Below are positions 24,133-34,471 of a DNA stretch of 64,000 bases, one piece after another. Position 1 is the first letter of the stretch. Every line of letters begins with the position of its first letter. The DNA is from Rheinheimera lutimaris (GTDB lineage Bacteria > Pseudomonadota > Gammaproteobacteria > Enterobacterales > Alteromonadaceae): the NCBI RefSeq assembly GCF_013283795.1, contig NZ_JABSOD010000018.1, positions 233 through 64,232 of the forward strand. Reading direction: 5' to 3'. The notes beneath the pieces are model-generated. The model was not told the DNA's origin. It searched no databases and saw only the letters and a program-made list of their open reading frames with translations. The translations under genes were made by a program, and so were the position numbers.

Positions 24133-24732
24133 ATGATATTGAATCACTTATGGGGACTGTATGCGCACCCGAAAGAAGAGTGGCATACGATAGATGCAAG
24201 ACATGAAAGTTTTCGTTACAGCCTGATCCACATTTTACTGGTAGCACTGATCCCGTCAGTATGCGCTTACTATTCGGCGGTACATTTGGGCTGGAGTATC
24301 GGTGTGGGTGACCGTATTATGCTCACCCACGACAGTGCGCTGATGCTGTCGGTCGCGATGTATGTTGCCTTAATCGGCGGTGTTTTTGCGCTGGCACTGC
24401 TGGCACATTGGATGGCACACACCTTCGGTGCCGAACCCACCTATACCCAAACCCTGGAACTGGCGGCCTACACCTCCACGCCATTGTTTATGGTCGGTTT
24501 TGCCGGCTTATATCCTGAGCTATGGGTGGTTATGACAGTTGGCCTGGTTGGTCTGGCATATTCGGTTTACCTGCTGTACGTCGGCGTGCCGATACTGATG
24601 CACATTCCGGAAGAGCGCGGCTTTATTTATGCCAGCTCGGTCGTTACCTGTGGCTTGATTTTGCTGGTATGTATTATGACAGCAACTGCCATTTTATGGA
24701 GCTCCGGCTTCGGCCCGATGTTTACTCATTAA
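24133..24732 (+). CDS. Yip1-family membrane protein
   Basis: 199 residues from the ATG at 24133, which has AAGGAT nine bases upstream; the frame could start at a GTG at 24115. About five membrane helices and the N-terminal LNHLWGLYAHPKEEWHTI, typical of bacterial Yip1-domain (YohC-like) inner-membrane proteins. Function in bacteria is not established. Confidence 0.88.
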   Translation: MILNHLWGLYAHPKEEWHTIDARHESFRYSLIHILLVALIPSVCAYYSAVHLGWSIGVGDRIMLTHDSALMLSVAMYVALIGGVFALALLAHWMAHTFGAEPTYTQTLELAAYTSTPLFMVGFAGLYPELWVVMTVGLVGLAYSVYLLYVGVPILMHIPEERGFIYASSVVTCGLILLVCIMTATAILWSSGFGPMFTH

Positions 24733-24751
24733 CTGCTTGCAGCAAGTATAA

Positions 24752-24776
24752 AAAAGGGAGCCTCAGGCTCCCTTTT
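24752..24776. terminator. Bidirectional terminator between the Yip1 gene and purF
   Basis: AAAAGGGAGCC-TCA-GGCTCCCTTTT, a perfect stem flanked by A and T runs between two convergent genes. Confidence 0.88.
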
Positions 24777-24799
24777 GGATTTGTGGTTGTTGCGGCGGA

Positions 24800-26311
24800 T
24801 TAACCTTCGTTATAGGTTTCCAGGTTAGTTGCCATGGCCGCGCCGGATTTTGCTTTGGCGCCATCGCTGCGCATTTGGTCCAGCCGGTTCAGGTAATCCT
24901 GGTCAATATCGTTGGTCACGTAATTACCGTCAAACACCGAGGTTTCAAAGCGTTTAATTTCCGGGTTTTCCATCCGCACTGCCTCGATTAAATCCGGCAG
25001 AGATTGGAAAATCAGGCCATCGGCGCCGATAATGTCACAAATACTGTCAACATCATGGCCGTGCGCAATCAGCTCATTGGCTGATGGCATATCAATACCA
25101 TACACATTAGGGAAACGAATTTCCGGTGCCGCTGAGGCGAAGTACACTTTCTTTGCGCCGGCTTCACGTGCCATATCAATAATTTGCTGAGACGTGGTGC
25201 CACGTACTATAGAGTCGTCTACCAGCAGTACATTTTTATCTTTAAATTCCTGCTTAATGGCATTGAGCTTACGCTTAACTGATTTTTTCCGCGCTTCCTG
25301 ACCGGGCATAATAAAAGTACGGCCGATATAGCGGTTTTTCACGTAGCCCTGGCGGTACGGCAAACCCAATACAGTAGCGATTTGCAAGGCCGCGTCGTTA
25401 CTGGTTTCCGGAATAGGAATAACCACATCGATATCCAGGTTGGCCCATTCACGCTTAATTTTCTGCCCAAGCATAGTGCCCATGGCTACGCGAGAGGCAT
25501 ACACGGAAATATTGTCGATGGTGGAATCCGGCCGGGCAAAGTAAACATATTCAAAAATACACGGCGTGTAACTGGGGTTCTCTGCGCACTGGAAGCTGCG
25601 CAGCTCGCCGTCTGCGGTAATATACACAGCTTCGCCGGGTGAAACATCGCGCAGTACGGTAAAGCCGTCAGCATCAAGTGCCACGCTCTCTGAAGCTACC
25701 ATATACTCTGTTCCCAGCTTGGTTTCACGTTTGCCCATCACTAACGGGCGAATGCCGTTGGGGTCACGAAATGCCAGTAAACCATGGCCGATAATTAAAG
25801 CCACTACGGCATAGCCGCCTTTTACTTTGCGGTGAACATTGGCCACGGCACGGAAGATATGCTCAGCCTGCAGCTCCATCACTCCGCTGTTGTGCAGCTC
25901 ATGTGCCAACACGTTCAGCAACACCTCAGAGTCTGAGGTGGTATTAACGTGACGGCGGGCCACACGGAATATTTCTTCTTTTAAAATGTGTGAATTGGTC
26001 AGGTTGCCGTTGTGCGCCAGGGCAATACCAAACGGGCTGTTAACATAGAACGGCTGTGCTTCAGCGGTACTGGATGAACCCGCCGTAGGATAACGCACAT
26101 GGCCAATGCCCATATTGCCGGCCAAACGCTCCATATGGCGGGCTTCGAATACGTCTTTTACCAGGCCGTTAGCCTTACGCAAACGCAGCGTGTTGTTATC
26201 CACGGTAACAATACCCGCCGCATCCTGGCCGCGATGCTGCAACACTGTTAAACCGTCGTACAGTGCCTGATTAACCGGATATTTTCCAACAATACCAACA
26301 ATACCACACAT
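24800..26311 (-). CDS. purF: Amidophosphoribosyltransferase
   Basis: 503 residues. It makes 5-phosphoribosylamine from PRPP and glutamine, the first step of purine synthesis. The N-terminal MCGIVGIVG provides the catalytic Cys2 of the Ntn glutaminase. The PRPP loop [13 protein letters not shown] lies at about residues 365-377. No iron-sulfur cysteines or propeptide, as in the E. coli type. Follows cvpA after 21 bp, the conserved cvpA-purF pair. Confidence 0.98.
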   Translation of the reverse strand: MCGIVGIVGKYPVNQALYDGLTVLQHRGQDAAGIVTVDNNTLRLRKANGLVKDVFEARHMERLAGNMGIGHVRYPTAGSSSTAEAQPFYVNSPFGIALAHNGNLTNSHILKEEIFRVARRHVNTTSDSEVLLNVLAHELHNSGVMELQAEHIFRAVANVHRKVKGGYAVVALIIGHGLLAFRDPNGIRPLVMGKRETKLGTEYMVASESVALDADGFTVLRDVSPGEAVYITADGELRSFQCAENPSYTPCIFEYVYFARPDSTIDNISVYASRVAMGTMLGQKIKREWANLDIDVVIPIPETSNDAALQIATVLGLPYRQGYVKNRYIGRTFIMPGQEARKKSVKRKLNAIKQEFKDKNVLLVDDSIVRGTTSQQIIDMAREAGAKKVYFASAAPEIRFPNVYGIDMPSANELIAHGHDVDSICDIIGADGLIFQSLPDLIEAVRMENPEIKRFETSVFDGNYVTNDIDQDYLNRLDQMRSDGAKAKSGAAMATNLETYNEG

Positions 26312-26332
26312 GGATTTTTTTCCTCGCCAACG

Positions 26333-26821
26333 CTAGGGCTTTTGCATAAAACCGGAATGGTGCTGCAAATACTCGAAGAACCATTCAATGATAAAACCAA
26401 ATTCGGGGATTAATACTGAGTTTTGCCACCAGCCGGTGCTTGAAACCGGGGTAAAGGCATCAGTAAAAAACAATACTGCACTGACCACCAACACGCCGCG
26501 CAAGGCGCCGAACACCAGGCCCAGGATACGGTCAGTGCCGGATAAGCCGGTTGATTGCACCAGCTTACCGATAAGAAAATTAACCAGAGCGCCCAGAACC
26601 AGGCTGCTGATAAATAAAATGGCGATGGCAGAGGCATTACGCAGGGTTTCGTCCTGCATCGAGGTAAACAACCCTGCTAAATGCGGATAATATTGGCTGG
26701 CAATAAAAAACGCCAGGATCCAGACGGCCAGTGAAATGGCCTCTTTAACAAAGCCTCTGACCAGGCTGATAACAGCCGATAACGCTATGATTGCCATAAT
26801 GGCAAAATCAACCCAGACCAT
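26333..26821 (-). CDS. cvpA: CvpA family inner-membrane protein
   Basis: 162 residues with four membrane helices; the opening [21 protein letters not shown] is typical of CvpA. Named for its need in colicin V production; its physiological role is linked to envelope functions. Part of the dedD-cvpA-purF order. Confidence 0.95.
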   Translation of the reverse strand: MVWVDFAIMAIIALSAVISLVRGFVKEAISLAVWILAFFIASQYYPHLAGLFTSMQDETLRNASAIAILFISSLVLGALVNFLIGKLVQSTGLSGTDRILGLVFGALRGVLVVSAVLFFTDAFTPVSSTGWWQNSVLIPEFGFIIEWFFEYLQHHSGFMQKP

Positions 26822-26880
26822 TTGCTACCAAAGGTTGTTTGATGACGGCGCGCATTCTATCAAACTGAGGGACTGCTTGG

Positions 26881-27486
26881 CTAATTATTTTCGGTTGGCT
26901 GGTAACTCATCACATTCAAGCGCTCAATACCGGTCAACTGTTGCAATTTGGGTAATTGTTGCTCCAGCCGCTCTTTGCGCAACTCCGGCCCTACCAGCAC
27001 GCTGGTCAGCTTTAAGCCCTGCGAATTGGTAATATTGCGGGTAAAGGTAGTAAACCCGGCCTGACGTAATTTAGCCACTAAGGCATTGGCATTTTCCGCT
27101 TTACTAAAACTGCCAACCCGAACCACCCAGGCAGCTTGCGCCAACGCCGTAGCCGCTGTTCTGGCCGGCGCCGCTGTGGTAGCTGGTGATGTGTTTGCCG
27201 TTACCTGAGCATATTGTTGCGACGGTAAGGGTTTATCTGTCGGGGCAAGATCAACCGGCTGCTCATCTACAGTATCAGGGGTAATTTCAGCCCGAACCTG
27301 TTCAATAGTATCGCTGTTGGCCACTTGCTGTTGTTGCACACCTTTGAACTCAGGGCGTGCGGGGATCACCTTAAAATCATCTTTTACCACCTGCTTTTCG
27401 CCATCCAGCAAGTCCGGCAGGAAAATAATACCGGCCAGCACCAGTATCACTGTACCCAGTAAACGATGTTTAAATGCGGGTGTCAC
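26881..27486 (-). CDS. dedD: SPOR-domain cell division protein DedD
   Basis: 201 residues: a short cytoplasmic start, one membrane helix (about 9-26, LLGTVILVLAGIIFLPDLL), a long variable Gln/Thr/Ala-rich linker and a C-terminal SPOR domain (about 117-195, AWVVRVGSFSKAENANALVAKL) that binds denuded septal peptidoglycan. The start is GTG with AGGAGG upstream, and it overlaps the folC stop codon in a GTGA junction, indicating translational coupling. Confidence 0.93.
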   Translation of the reverse strand: MTPAFKHRLLGTVILVLAGIIFLPDLLDGEKQVVKDDFKVIPARPEFKGVQQQQVANSDTIEQVRAEITPDTVDEQPVDLAPTDKPLPSQQYAQVTANTSPATTAAPARTAATALAQAAWVVRVGSFSKAENANALVAKLRQAGFTTFTRNITNSQGLKLTSVLVGPELRKERLEQQLPKLQQLTGIERLNVMSYQPTENN

Positions 27487-28760
27487 TTTGCCTCCTGGTG
27501 GCCTGCCAATACAGCAGACACAGTGAAAAACGAACCAAACACGACCAATAACTCATCCGGCTGTAAGCTTGAGCTGACCGCCTGATAAGCGCTCAGCACA
27601 TTCTGATACAATACCACGTCAGCAGTCCCTTGCGGCAGTTGCTCTGCCAGTTGCTGCGCAGCGGCACCGCGGGCGCCGCTAAGGCTTACAAGATGCCATT
27701 GATCAAACAATGACGTCAAGGGTAACAGAGTTTGTTGAATATCCTTATCTTTTAACATACCGCATAGTGCTACTACACGACCAAAACGTGGTTTCAGCCG
27801 CCGCAGTTGTTGCGCCAGATAACGCGCCGACTGCGGATTATGCGCCACATCAACAATAATGGCCGGTTGTTGCTGCAACCACTGCATGCGGCCGGGCAAT
27901 GTCAGGCCGGTTAATACCGCGGTTAATTGCTGTGGCGTTGGCAACAACGCCAGTTGCTGCAGTACCGCCAGTGCGCAAGCGGCATTTTGCACCGGCATCG
28001 CCGGTAACGGTAAACCGTTATAAACCGCAGTGCTACTGTGCCATTGCCAGCTGTCGGCTTGTTCGCTGTAGTGGTAATCACGCTGCACTAACACGCTGTT
28101 GCATTGCAGTGCTGCCGCATGCTGCAACACAGACTGCGGCGGGTTTAGCTCGCCTATTACCGTCGTACCGCCCGGGCGGAAAATACCGGCTTTTTCCCGA
28201 CCAATCGTTTCCCGGTCATTACCGAGCCAGTCCTGATGATCCAGGTCAACGGTAGTGATCACACTGACATCAGGTGTAACAATATTAGTGGCATCTAACC
28301 GCCCGCCCAAGCCCACTTCTATCAGGCAGAAATCCACTTGTTGCTGTTGCAACAAACGAAACGCCACCAGGGTAGTAAACTCAAAGTAAGTCAGCGCAGT
28401 GTCGCCACGTAGTTGTTCAATGAAGGCAAAAGCACTGACCCAGTCAGCATCAGCGACATCGATGCCGTTAAGCCTTAAGCGCTCATTAAAGGTTAATAAA
28501 TGCGGTGAGCTGTAAACGCCGACACTAAAGCCCTGCGCCAGCAGCAACTGTTCCAGACAACAGGCCGTAGTGCCCTTGCCGTTGGTACCGCCGATTAAAA
28601 TGATTTTGCCGGGTAGTTGCTGTAAATCAGCGCGCTGCGCGACCTGAAGTACACGCTCCAGACCGAGTTCAATCTGATGGACAGGATGACTTTGCTCGAT
28701 ATAACAAAGCCAATCGGCCAGGCTATGGCACGATTGGCTGTTCAGTATTGCTGTTGACAT
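27483..28760 (-). CDS. folC: Dihydrofolate synthase / folylpolyglutamate synthase
   Basis: 425 residues. It adds glutamate to dihydropteroate and to folates. The P-loop GGTNGKGTTACCLE and the DHQDWLGN and DVAHNPQSA motifs of the Mur-ligase fold are present. Lies 6 bp downstream of accD and overlaps dedD. Confidence 0.96.
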   Translation of the reverse strand: MSTAILNSQSCHSLADWLCYIEQSHPVHQIELGLERVLQVAQRADLQQLPGKIILIGGTNGKGTTACCLEQLLLAQGFSVGVYSSPHLLTFNERLRLNGIDVADADWVSAFAFIEQLRGDTALTYFEFTTLVAFRLLQQQQVDFCLIEVGLGGRLDATNIVTPDVSVITTVDLDHQDWLGNDRETIGREKAGIFRPGGTTVIGELNPPQSVLQHAAALQCNSVLVQRDYHYSEQADSWQWHSSTAVYNGLPLPAMPVQNAACALAVLQQLALLPTPQQLTAVLTGLTLPGRMQWLQQQPAIIVDVAHNPQSARYLAQQLRRLKPRFGRVVALCGMLKDKDIQQTLLPLTSLFDQWHLVSLSGARGAAAQQLAEQLPQGTADVVLYQNVLSAYQAVSSSLQPDELLVVFGSFFTVSAVLAGHQEAK

Positions 28761-28766
28761 AAAACC

Positions 28767-29642
28767 TTAAGCGGCGTCGTGCTCCGACACCGGAGCAGGC
28801 AGCTGCATAAACTTAGCGACTAGTCGCGCAATTGTATCGCGCATTTTGCGCCGGTCAACAATCATATCGATGGCACCGTGTTCCAGTAAGAATTCGCTGC
28901 GCTGGAAGCCTTCCGGTAATTTTTCCCGTACGGTTTGTTCAATAACGCGTGGGCCGGCAAAGCCAATTAAGGCTTTAGGTTCACCGATGTTAACATCGCC
29001 TAACATGGCTAAACTGGCCGATACGCCGCCCATGGTCGGGTCGGTAAGCACCGAAATATACGGCAAACCGGCTTCGCTCATTTTTGCCAATGCGGCACTG
29101 GTCTTGGCCATTTGCATCAGAGAAAACAGCGCTTCCTGCATCCGCGCGCCGCCGCTGGCAGAGAAGCACACAAAGGGTACTTTGTGTTTTAATGCATGTT
29201 CTACACCGGCAACAAACTTGGCACCGACCACAGACGCCATAGAGCCGCCCATAAACTCAAATTCAAATGATGCTGCAACAATCGGCATCCCTTTCAGGGT
29301 ACCGTGCATTACCACCATGGCATCTTTTTCGTTAGTGGCTTTTTGCGCCGCAACAATACGGTCTTTGTAGCGCTTGCTGTCTTTAAACTTTAATAAATCC
29401 TGTGGCTCCAGCTCTGCTGCCAGCTCTTTAATATTGCCGGTATCCAGAAAGCCGGTTAAGCGCGCACGGGCCGATACCCGCATATGGTGATCACACTTGG
29501 GGCATACGCCCAAATTGCGATCTAAATCAGCTTTGTATAACACCGCATCGCACGAGGTGCACTTAGTCCAGACACCTTCCGGGATATTTCGACGCGCGGA
29601 AGAAGAGGATGTTCTGGGCAGGATCTTTTCTAACCAACTCAT
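28767..29642 (-). CDS. accD: Acetyl-CoA carboxylase carboxyltransferase subunit beta
   Basis: 291 residues. It forms the carboxyltransferase with AccA, making malonyl-CoA for fatty acid synthesis. An N-terminal zinc ribbon with C28, C31, C47 and C50 precedes the crotonase-fold domain ([20 protein letters not shown]). Its E. coli neighbour dedA is absent upstream, where about 150 bp separates it from truA. Confidence 0.97.
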   Translation of the reverse strand: MSWLEKILPRTSSSSARRNIPEGVWTKCTSCDAVLYKADLDRNLGVCPKCDHHMRVSARARLTGFLDTGNIKELAAELEPQDLLKFKDSKRYKDRIVAAQKATNEKDAMVVMHGTLKGMPIVAASFEFEFMGGSMASVVGAKFVAGVEHALKHKVPFVCFSASGGARMQEALFSLMQMAKTSAALAKMSEAGLPYISVLTDPTMGGVSASLAMLGDVNIGEPKALIGFAGPRVIEQTVREKLPEGFQRSEFLLEHGAIDMIVDRRKMRDTIARLVAKFMQLPAPVSEHDAA

Positions 29643-29794
29643 AAATTTGTCCTATAGCTAACGGCTCTGCGACTACGCCAGGCCGTAAAAACGTTAAAAA
29701 ACGCCGAAATTCAGTAAACCGGCGCTATTAAAGCACAAAACCTACAGCGCCGAATACAGAAAACTGGTCTTAGTAGTGCCGCTTAACGCCGTGT

Positions 29795-30580
29795 TTAGTC
29801 TGGCAGAAACAACGGGCCCGGCGCAACTTTTGGCAAACCAAACTGCGCCGGATAGTCGACATCTACCAGATATAAGCCACCGGGTTTCGCCGTTGCCGCG
29901 GCCAAACTGCGATCTTTTGCCGCCAACACTTCGCCAATCCACTCTGGCGGGCGGTTTTTCATGCCTACTTCTAACAGGCTGCCGGTAATATTGCGCACCA
30001 TATGGTGCAAGAAGGCGTTGGCTTTAATATCCAACACAATAAAGTCGCCACGGCGTTCTATAGTCAGATGGTGGATATTACGAAACGGGGTTTTTGACTG
30101 ACATTGCATGGCGCGAAACGAACTGAAATCCTGCTCGCCCAGTAACAATGGTGCGGCTTGCTGCATCAGCTCAATATCAAGCGTCTGATGGTAGTGACTT
30201 AAACCGGCACGTAAAATAGCCGGCCGGTATTTATGGTTGTAAATAATGTAACGATAACGTCTGGCGGTGGCGCTGAAGCGGGCATGGAAGTCGTCGGCTA
30301 CCGGTTGGGCCCAGCGCACCGCTATAGCATCCGGTAACCGCGTATTGGTGCCCATAATCCAGGCTTTGCTGTCCCGCACGGCGCTGGTATCAAAATGCAC
30401 CACCTGGCCTGTCGCATGCACGCCGGCGTCGGTGCGACCGGCACAACTGAGTTCTACCGGTTGATTGGCAACCGATGCCAGGGCAATTTCCAGCTCCTGT
30501 TGCACGCTGTTTACTTCGCGCTGACGTTGCCAACCGTAAAAAGCTGAACCGTCATATTCAATACCCAGTGCTATGCGCAT
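29795..30580 (-). CDS. truA: tRNA pseudouridine(38-40) synthase
   Basis: 261 residues from the ATG at 30578-30580 ([11 protein letters not shown], the family start); the frame is open to 30619 but without family support. It converts uridines 38-40 of the anticodon stem-loop to pseudouridine. [12 protein letters not shown] holds the catalytic Asp (D51). Downstream of fimV, in the conserved usg-fimV-truA order. Confidence 0.96.
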   Translation of the reverse strand: MRIALGIEYDGSAFYGWQRQREVNSVQQELEIALASVANQPVELSCAGRTDAGVHATGQVVHFDTSAVRDSKAWIMGTNTRLPDAIAVRWAQPVADDFHARFSATARRYRYIIYNHKYRPAILRAGLSHYHQTLDIELMQQAAPLLLGEQDFSSFRAMQCQSKTPFRNIHHLTIERRGDFIVLDIKANAFLHHMVRNITGSLLEVGMKNRPPEWIGEVLAAKDRSLAAATAKPGGLYLVDVDYPAQFGLPKVAPGPLFLPD

Positions 30581-30645
30581 GCCACCCCCTGTTAATAAAC
30601 GGCGGCGATTATACCGCAAGCACCGCGTTTATGCAGTGGCCTGAG

Positions 30646-33201
30646 CTAATCTTCCTGCTTCAGTTTCTGCGCTTCGGTTTTGATGTTATCCGGCACGTCA
30701 GCTGCCAGTATCTCGTCCAACAGCAGGTTAGCACTTTCCCTGTCATCAATTTCAATATAGGCGCGCACCAAATCCAGTTTAGCGGCATAACCGTTATCTT
30801 CCGTATCTACATCGCGTTGCTCATGCTCACCGATAATACCGGCATAGTCATCCAGCCCTACATCTACATTAAGTTTATCAAAGCGCTCAGTGTCTTGTTC
30901 CTGTTGCCCGGCATCGGCCAGCAGCTTGTCAATTTCAACAAAATCATCCTCAGCAAAATTAAACTCTTGCGCTGAATCTTGCTGTGCCGCAGCTAAATCG
31001 TTAACCAATAACTCCGCCGTATCAGGCTGTGCTAACGCGGTGTCGTTGGCGTCGATAACATCGGCCATCGCTTCGAGTTCAGACATTAATGAATCAAACT
31101 GAGCATCCGGCAACGGGTCCAATTCTATTTCAGCAATATCCGGCTCTGCCGCTGTATCATCAATATCGGCTGACAACAGTTCAATATCACTGAGCAATTC
31201 ATCATCTGTCAGCTCAAGCTGCGGATACTCCGGTAAAATTTTACTGGGGTTTTCTACCGATAATGCCGCCTCACCCGGCCGGACGACCGAATCATCTTCC
31301 GATGCGGTCAAATCAAGTGCGGCCAGCGCACTATCTTCAACATCCGGGTCTGTGTCTTCTTCATCATCCTGCAACAGCATGTCCGGCGCTGACAGCTCCG
31401 ATTCTGACAATTCTGATCCTAACAACTCTGCCCCTGACAACTCTGCTATTGACGGTTCAGGTTCTGCCAAAGCTGGTTCGGGTGCACTCGTCGCCACGTC
31501 CGGCTCTGTTGCCGGGCGGCTGTCTTCCACCTGCTCTAATAACTCTGTCAACTCGGCACTTAGCAGCGCTGCTGCATCATTATCATCGCTATCAGTTTCT
31601 GTATCAGCTGCTGCGTGGTCTGTTACCAGGCTTTCGGCGAATTCATCCAATCCCGAGCTGTCAAAACTGTACTCCGCTGCCTCAGGATCTGCAGTTTCAG
31701 CCGCCATTGCCTCTGCCAGTTGCTGCTCTTGCTGCGTTGCTTCACCGGCTTGTAAGGCTTTATCGTCTGGCTGCTCCGTTGCGGTTTCAACCGGTGTATC
31801 ATCAGTGGCCAGCACATCCTCTGCATCAAAATCGATTTCTTCAATCAGCTCGTCAATATCAAACTCATCTATCGCAGAGTCATCTAACGCAGAGTCATCT
31901 ATGCCAGCCACATCGGCATCATCTGCAGCCGGTTGCTGCAGCTCGTCGTCCGGCTGAGCCTGCGGCGTATCATCTGCCAGCTCTATGGCAATATCATCGT
32001 CATCTTCTGCCGCCAATAACGCCGACAAGTCCGTGTCAGACAAGATATTGTCCGCATCGAAATCTTCTTTTTCTGCGGTGTCCGGCTCAGGCAGAATATC
32101 ATCCGCGAAGCCATCATCTACCGCCGGCAATAAGCTGTCATCTTCAAATGACAGCCCATCATCAAACTGCAACATATCGTTATCAGCAGTCGCTTCAGTA
32201 AATTCGCTGCCATCGCTAAAAGCATCTTCAAGCAATGCATCGTCAATTTCGAACAAGCTTTCATCGAGATCGTTGCTTTCATCCAGTGGGGGCAACGGTG
32301 AGTGATAACCGGGATCTACCGCTTTTTCCGTCGTGGCCGCCTGAATAACCTCTTCAGTCTGCCGGCCACGCTTTTTCACCCACAACAAAATACTGAATAA
32401 AACCAGCAGTGCAGGTATGCAAGCTGCCAGGATCCATGCAAGCGGATTTTTAAACCATTGTTGCCAATTACTGCTTTGCTGCTCTTGCAGTTGCTGCAGC
32501 GCCTCTTCATCGGCTTTGGCTTGCAACAGCTCTGCCTGTTGTTTTAGCAGCAACGCTATTTGCTGTTGCAGCTCACTGTCTTCACCCAGCTGTGCTTTTA
32601 TCAGCTCCAGTTCCTGCTGCACTCTGCCAAGGCTGGTTTTCAGCTGCAGGTTTTCATCGGCGATGCTTTCTATCACCTGCATCGAATCGGCAAACTGACT
32701 GCGTAAGCCGTCTAATTCTTCACGTTGCTGCCGGCCAATCCGTTCCAGTTCGGCCTGCCATTGCGGGTCTGGCTTTGCCGCCGGCGTTGTAGTAGCGGCT
32801 TTACGCGTTGCGGCAGCTTTTTGCCGTTCTGCCCAAATGACATCGTCCTGCTCAGATTTGCGCCTGGCGACAGTAACATTTACCTGCTGTATTTCAGCTT
32901 CAGTGGGTAAGGTAAGTGTTGAGCCGGGGCGCAAACGATTCAGGTTGCCGTCAATAAAAGCATCGGGGTTTTTCAGATATATGGCATACATGACCTGATA
33001 CAGGCTGATATTACCCTCAGGTTTCACCCGCTCAGCCACGCGCCACAAGGTATCAGACGGGCTTAGCGGCCCTATGGTAACTGCCGGTGGCGGCGCATCG
33101 CTGCCGCGGGGGCCGCGAATTTGGGTCGTGTTTTCCTGCGCCAGCAATGGTGACGAAAAATTGACAAGCACTGCAACAATGAAGACAAATAACAAAGGCA
33201 T
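30646..33201 (-). CDS. fimV: FimV/HubP-type polar hub protein
   Basis: 851 residues. A signal peptide (to about LLAQE) is followed by a FimV/LysM-like domain (SPSDTLWRVAERVKPEGNISLYQVMYAIY) that binds peptidoglycan, a coiled coil (about 150-240), one membrane helix (about 252-272, LAWILAACIPALLVLF), a very acidic cytoplasmic region of roughly 500 residues rich in Asp/Glu/Ala, and the conserved C-terminal FimV motif (KLDLVRAYIEIDDRESANLLL). The family organises the cell pole, type IV pili or flagella, and chemotaxis. Long plus-strand frames opposite the acidic region are compositional shadows. Confidence 0.92.
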   Translation of the reverse strand: MPLLFVFIVAVLVNFSSPLLAQENTTQIRGPRGSDAPPPAVTIGPLSPSDTLWRVAERVKPEGNISLYQVMYAIYLKNPDAFIDGNLNRLRPGSTLTLPTEAEIQQVNVTVARRKSEQDDVIWAERQKAAATRKAATTTPAAKPDPQWQAELERIGRQQREELDGLRSQFADSMQVIESIADENLQLKTSLGRVQQELELIKAQLGEDSELQQQIALLLKQQAELLQAKADEEALQQLQEQQSSNWQQWFKNPLAWILAACIPALLVLFSILLWVKKRGRQTEEVIQAATTEKAVDPGYHSPLPPLDESNDLDESLFEIDDALLEDAFSDGSEFTEATADNDMLQFDDGLSFEDDSLLPAVDDGFADDILPEPDTAEKEDFDADNILSDTDLSALLAAEDDDDIAIELADDTPQAQPDDELQQPAADDADVAGIDDSALDDSAIDEFDIDELIEEIDFDAEDVLATDDTPVETATEQPDDKALQAGEATQQEQQLAEAMAAETADPEAAEYSFDSSGLDEFAESLVTDHAAADTETDSDDNDAAALLSAELTELLEQVEDSRPATEPDVATSAPEPALAEPEPSIAELSGAELLGSELSESELSAPDMLLQDDEEDTDPDVEDSALAALDLTASEDDSVVRPGEAALSVENPSKILPEYPQLELTDDELLSDIELLSADIDDTAAEPDIAEIELDPLPDAQFDSLMSELEAMADVIDANDTALAQPDTAELLVNDLAAAQQDSAQEFNFAEDDFVEIDKLLADAGQQEQDTERFDKLNVDVGLDDYAGIIGEHEQRDVDTEDNGYAAKLDLVRAYIEIDDRESANLLLDEILAADVPDNIKTEAQKLKQED

Positions 33202-33392
33202 TAATGGTCCCTACCCCAAATCCGGCGTATTTAGCTAAAGAAATCGGCAGTTTGTGTTCAAACCTTTAGTGACACTGCAAACAATGTTCCAACTATGGCT
33301 GGCAAACCGTTAGTGAAAATATAAAGCACTGGCACAGTTCTGACCAGCACTTAAAAAAGCTATTGATATCGCAGAAGTTCAGTACAGAGAAA

Positions 33393-33418
33393 GCCGGGGC
33401 TTCATGGCGAAGCCCGGC
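33393..33418 (-). terminator. Probable terminator of asd
   Basis: Stem GCCGGGGCTTC/GAAGCCCGGC with one bulged G and loop ATGGC, downstream of the asd stop. The T-rich tail on the minus strand is only moderate. Confidence 0.6.
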
Positions 33419-33437
33419 GAGGCTGTAAATTGACGAA

Positions 33438-34457
33438 TTACAGGTAGTCGCGGATCAAGTGCTCAGCAATCTGAATGCTGTTAGTAGCTGCACCTTTGCG
33501 GATATTATCTGCCACTACCCACAGATTAATACCGTTTTCGTGCGATAAATCCTGGCGGATACGGCCAACAAATACCTCATCTTTACCGGCCGCACTGCAT
33601 ACCTGGGTTGGGAAATCAGCATTGTTTTCCAGCAATACCACGCCAGGCGCATCGGCCAGCAAGGCTTTTACCTGCTCAACACTGATGGGCATCCGAGTTT
33701 CAATATGCACCGCTTCGGCGTGGCCGAAAAACACCGGCACCCGCACTGCGGTGGCGTTAACTGAAATACTGTCATCACCGAAGATTTTTTGCGTTTCCCA
33801 GTGCATTTTCATTTCTTCTTTGGTGTAGCCGTTATCCATAAACACATCAATTTGCGGAATAACGTTAAACGCGATCTGGCGGGCAAACTGGCCTTCTTTT
33901 TCAATCGGCCGGCCATTCATCAGTTGCGCCGCTTCATGGGCTAACGCCTCTACCGCTTCTTGCCCGGCACCACTGACCGACTGATAAGTGGCGACATTAA
34001 TCCGGCTGATGCCCACGGCATCATGAATAGGCTTTAACGCCACCAGCATCTGAATAGTCGAGCAGTTTGGGTTAGCAATAATATTGCGGTTGCGATAATC
34101 AGCAATGGCATGCGCGTTTACTTCCGGCACCACCAGCGGAATATCCGGCTCGTAGCGGTAATGTGAGGTGTTATCAATCACTACGCAGCCGGCATCGGCG
34201 GCTTTGGGAGCATACATAGCCGATACATTGCCACCGGCAGAAAACAAGCCAATTTGCGCTTGCGACCAGTCGAATGTTTCTGCGTCGATAACCTTAATTT
34301 TCTTGCCTTTAAATGTCACGGTGCCGCCGGCAGAACGGCTGCTGGCTAACGGAAACAACTGCCCTACCGGGAAATCACGTTGTTCCAGAATTTCAATTAA
34401 ATGTTGTCCTACCAAACCTGTTGCACCCAAAACGGCAACATTGTATTGCGAAGCCAT
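33438..34457 (-). CDS. asd: Aspartate-semialdehyde dehydrogenase (Usg/Asd2 type)
   Basis: 339 residues. It reduces aspartyl phosphate to the semialdehyde for Lys, Met, Thr and cell-wall diaminopimelate. Nucleotide loop GATGLVGQ at 11-18; the catalytic Cys is C132 in NPNCSTIQM, so this is an active enzyme rather than an inactive Usg homologue. It lies in the usg position of E. coli, 14 bp downstream of pdxB, and is probably co-transcribed with it. Confidence 0.95.
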   Translation of the reverse strand: MASQYNVAVLGATGLVGQHLIEILEQRDFPVGQLFPLASSRSAGGTVTFKGKKIKVIDAETFDWSQAQIGLFSAGGNVSAMYAPKAADAGCVVIDNTSHYRYEPDIPLVVPEVNAHAIADYRNRNIIANPNCSTIQMLVALKPIHDAVGISRINVATYQSVSGAGQEAVEALAHEAAQLMNGRPIEKEGQFARQIAFNVIPQIDVFMDNGYTKEEMKMHWETQKIFGDDSISVNATAVRVPVFFGHAEAVHIETRMPISVEQVKALLADAPGVVLLENNADFPTQVCSAAGKDEVFVGRIRQDLSHENGINLWVVADNIRKGAATNSIQIAEHLIRDYL

Positions 34458-34471
34458 GACAGTTCCTCTTG

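Noticed and set aside
31263-32305. Long plus-strand open frames (312, 201 and 106 codons) opposite fimV
   Set aside because: Low-complexity Ser/Ala/Pro/His products caused by the Asp/Glu-rich codons of fimV on the other strand.
33438-34457. Inactive Usg homologue
   Set aside because: The catalytic cysteine in NPNCST is present, so an active Asd is more likely.
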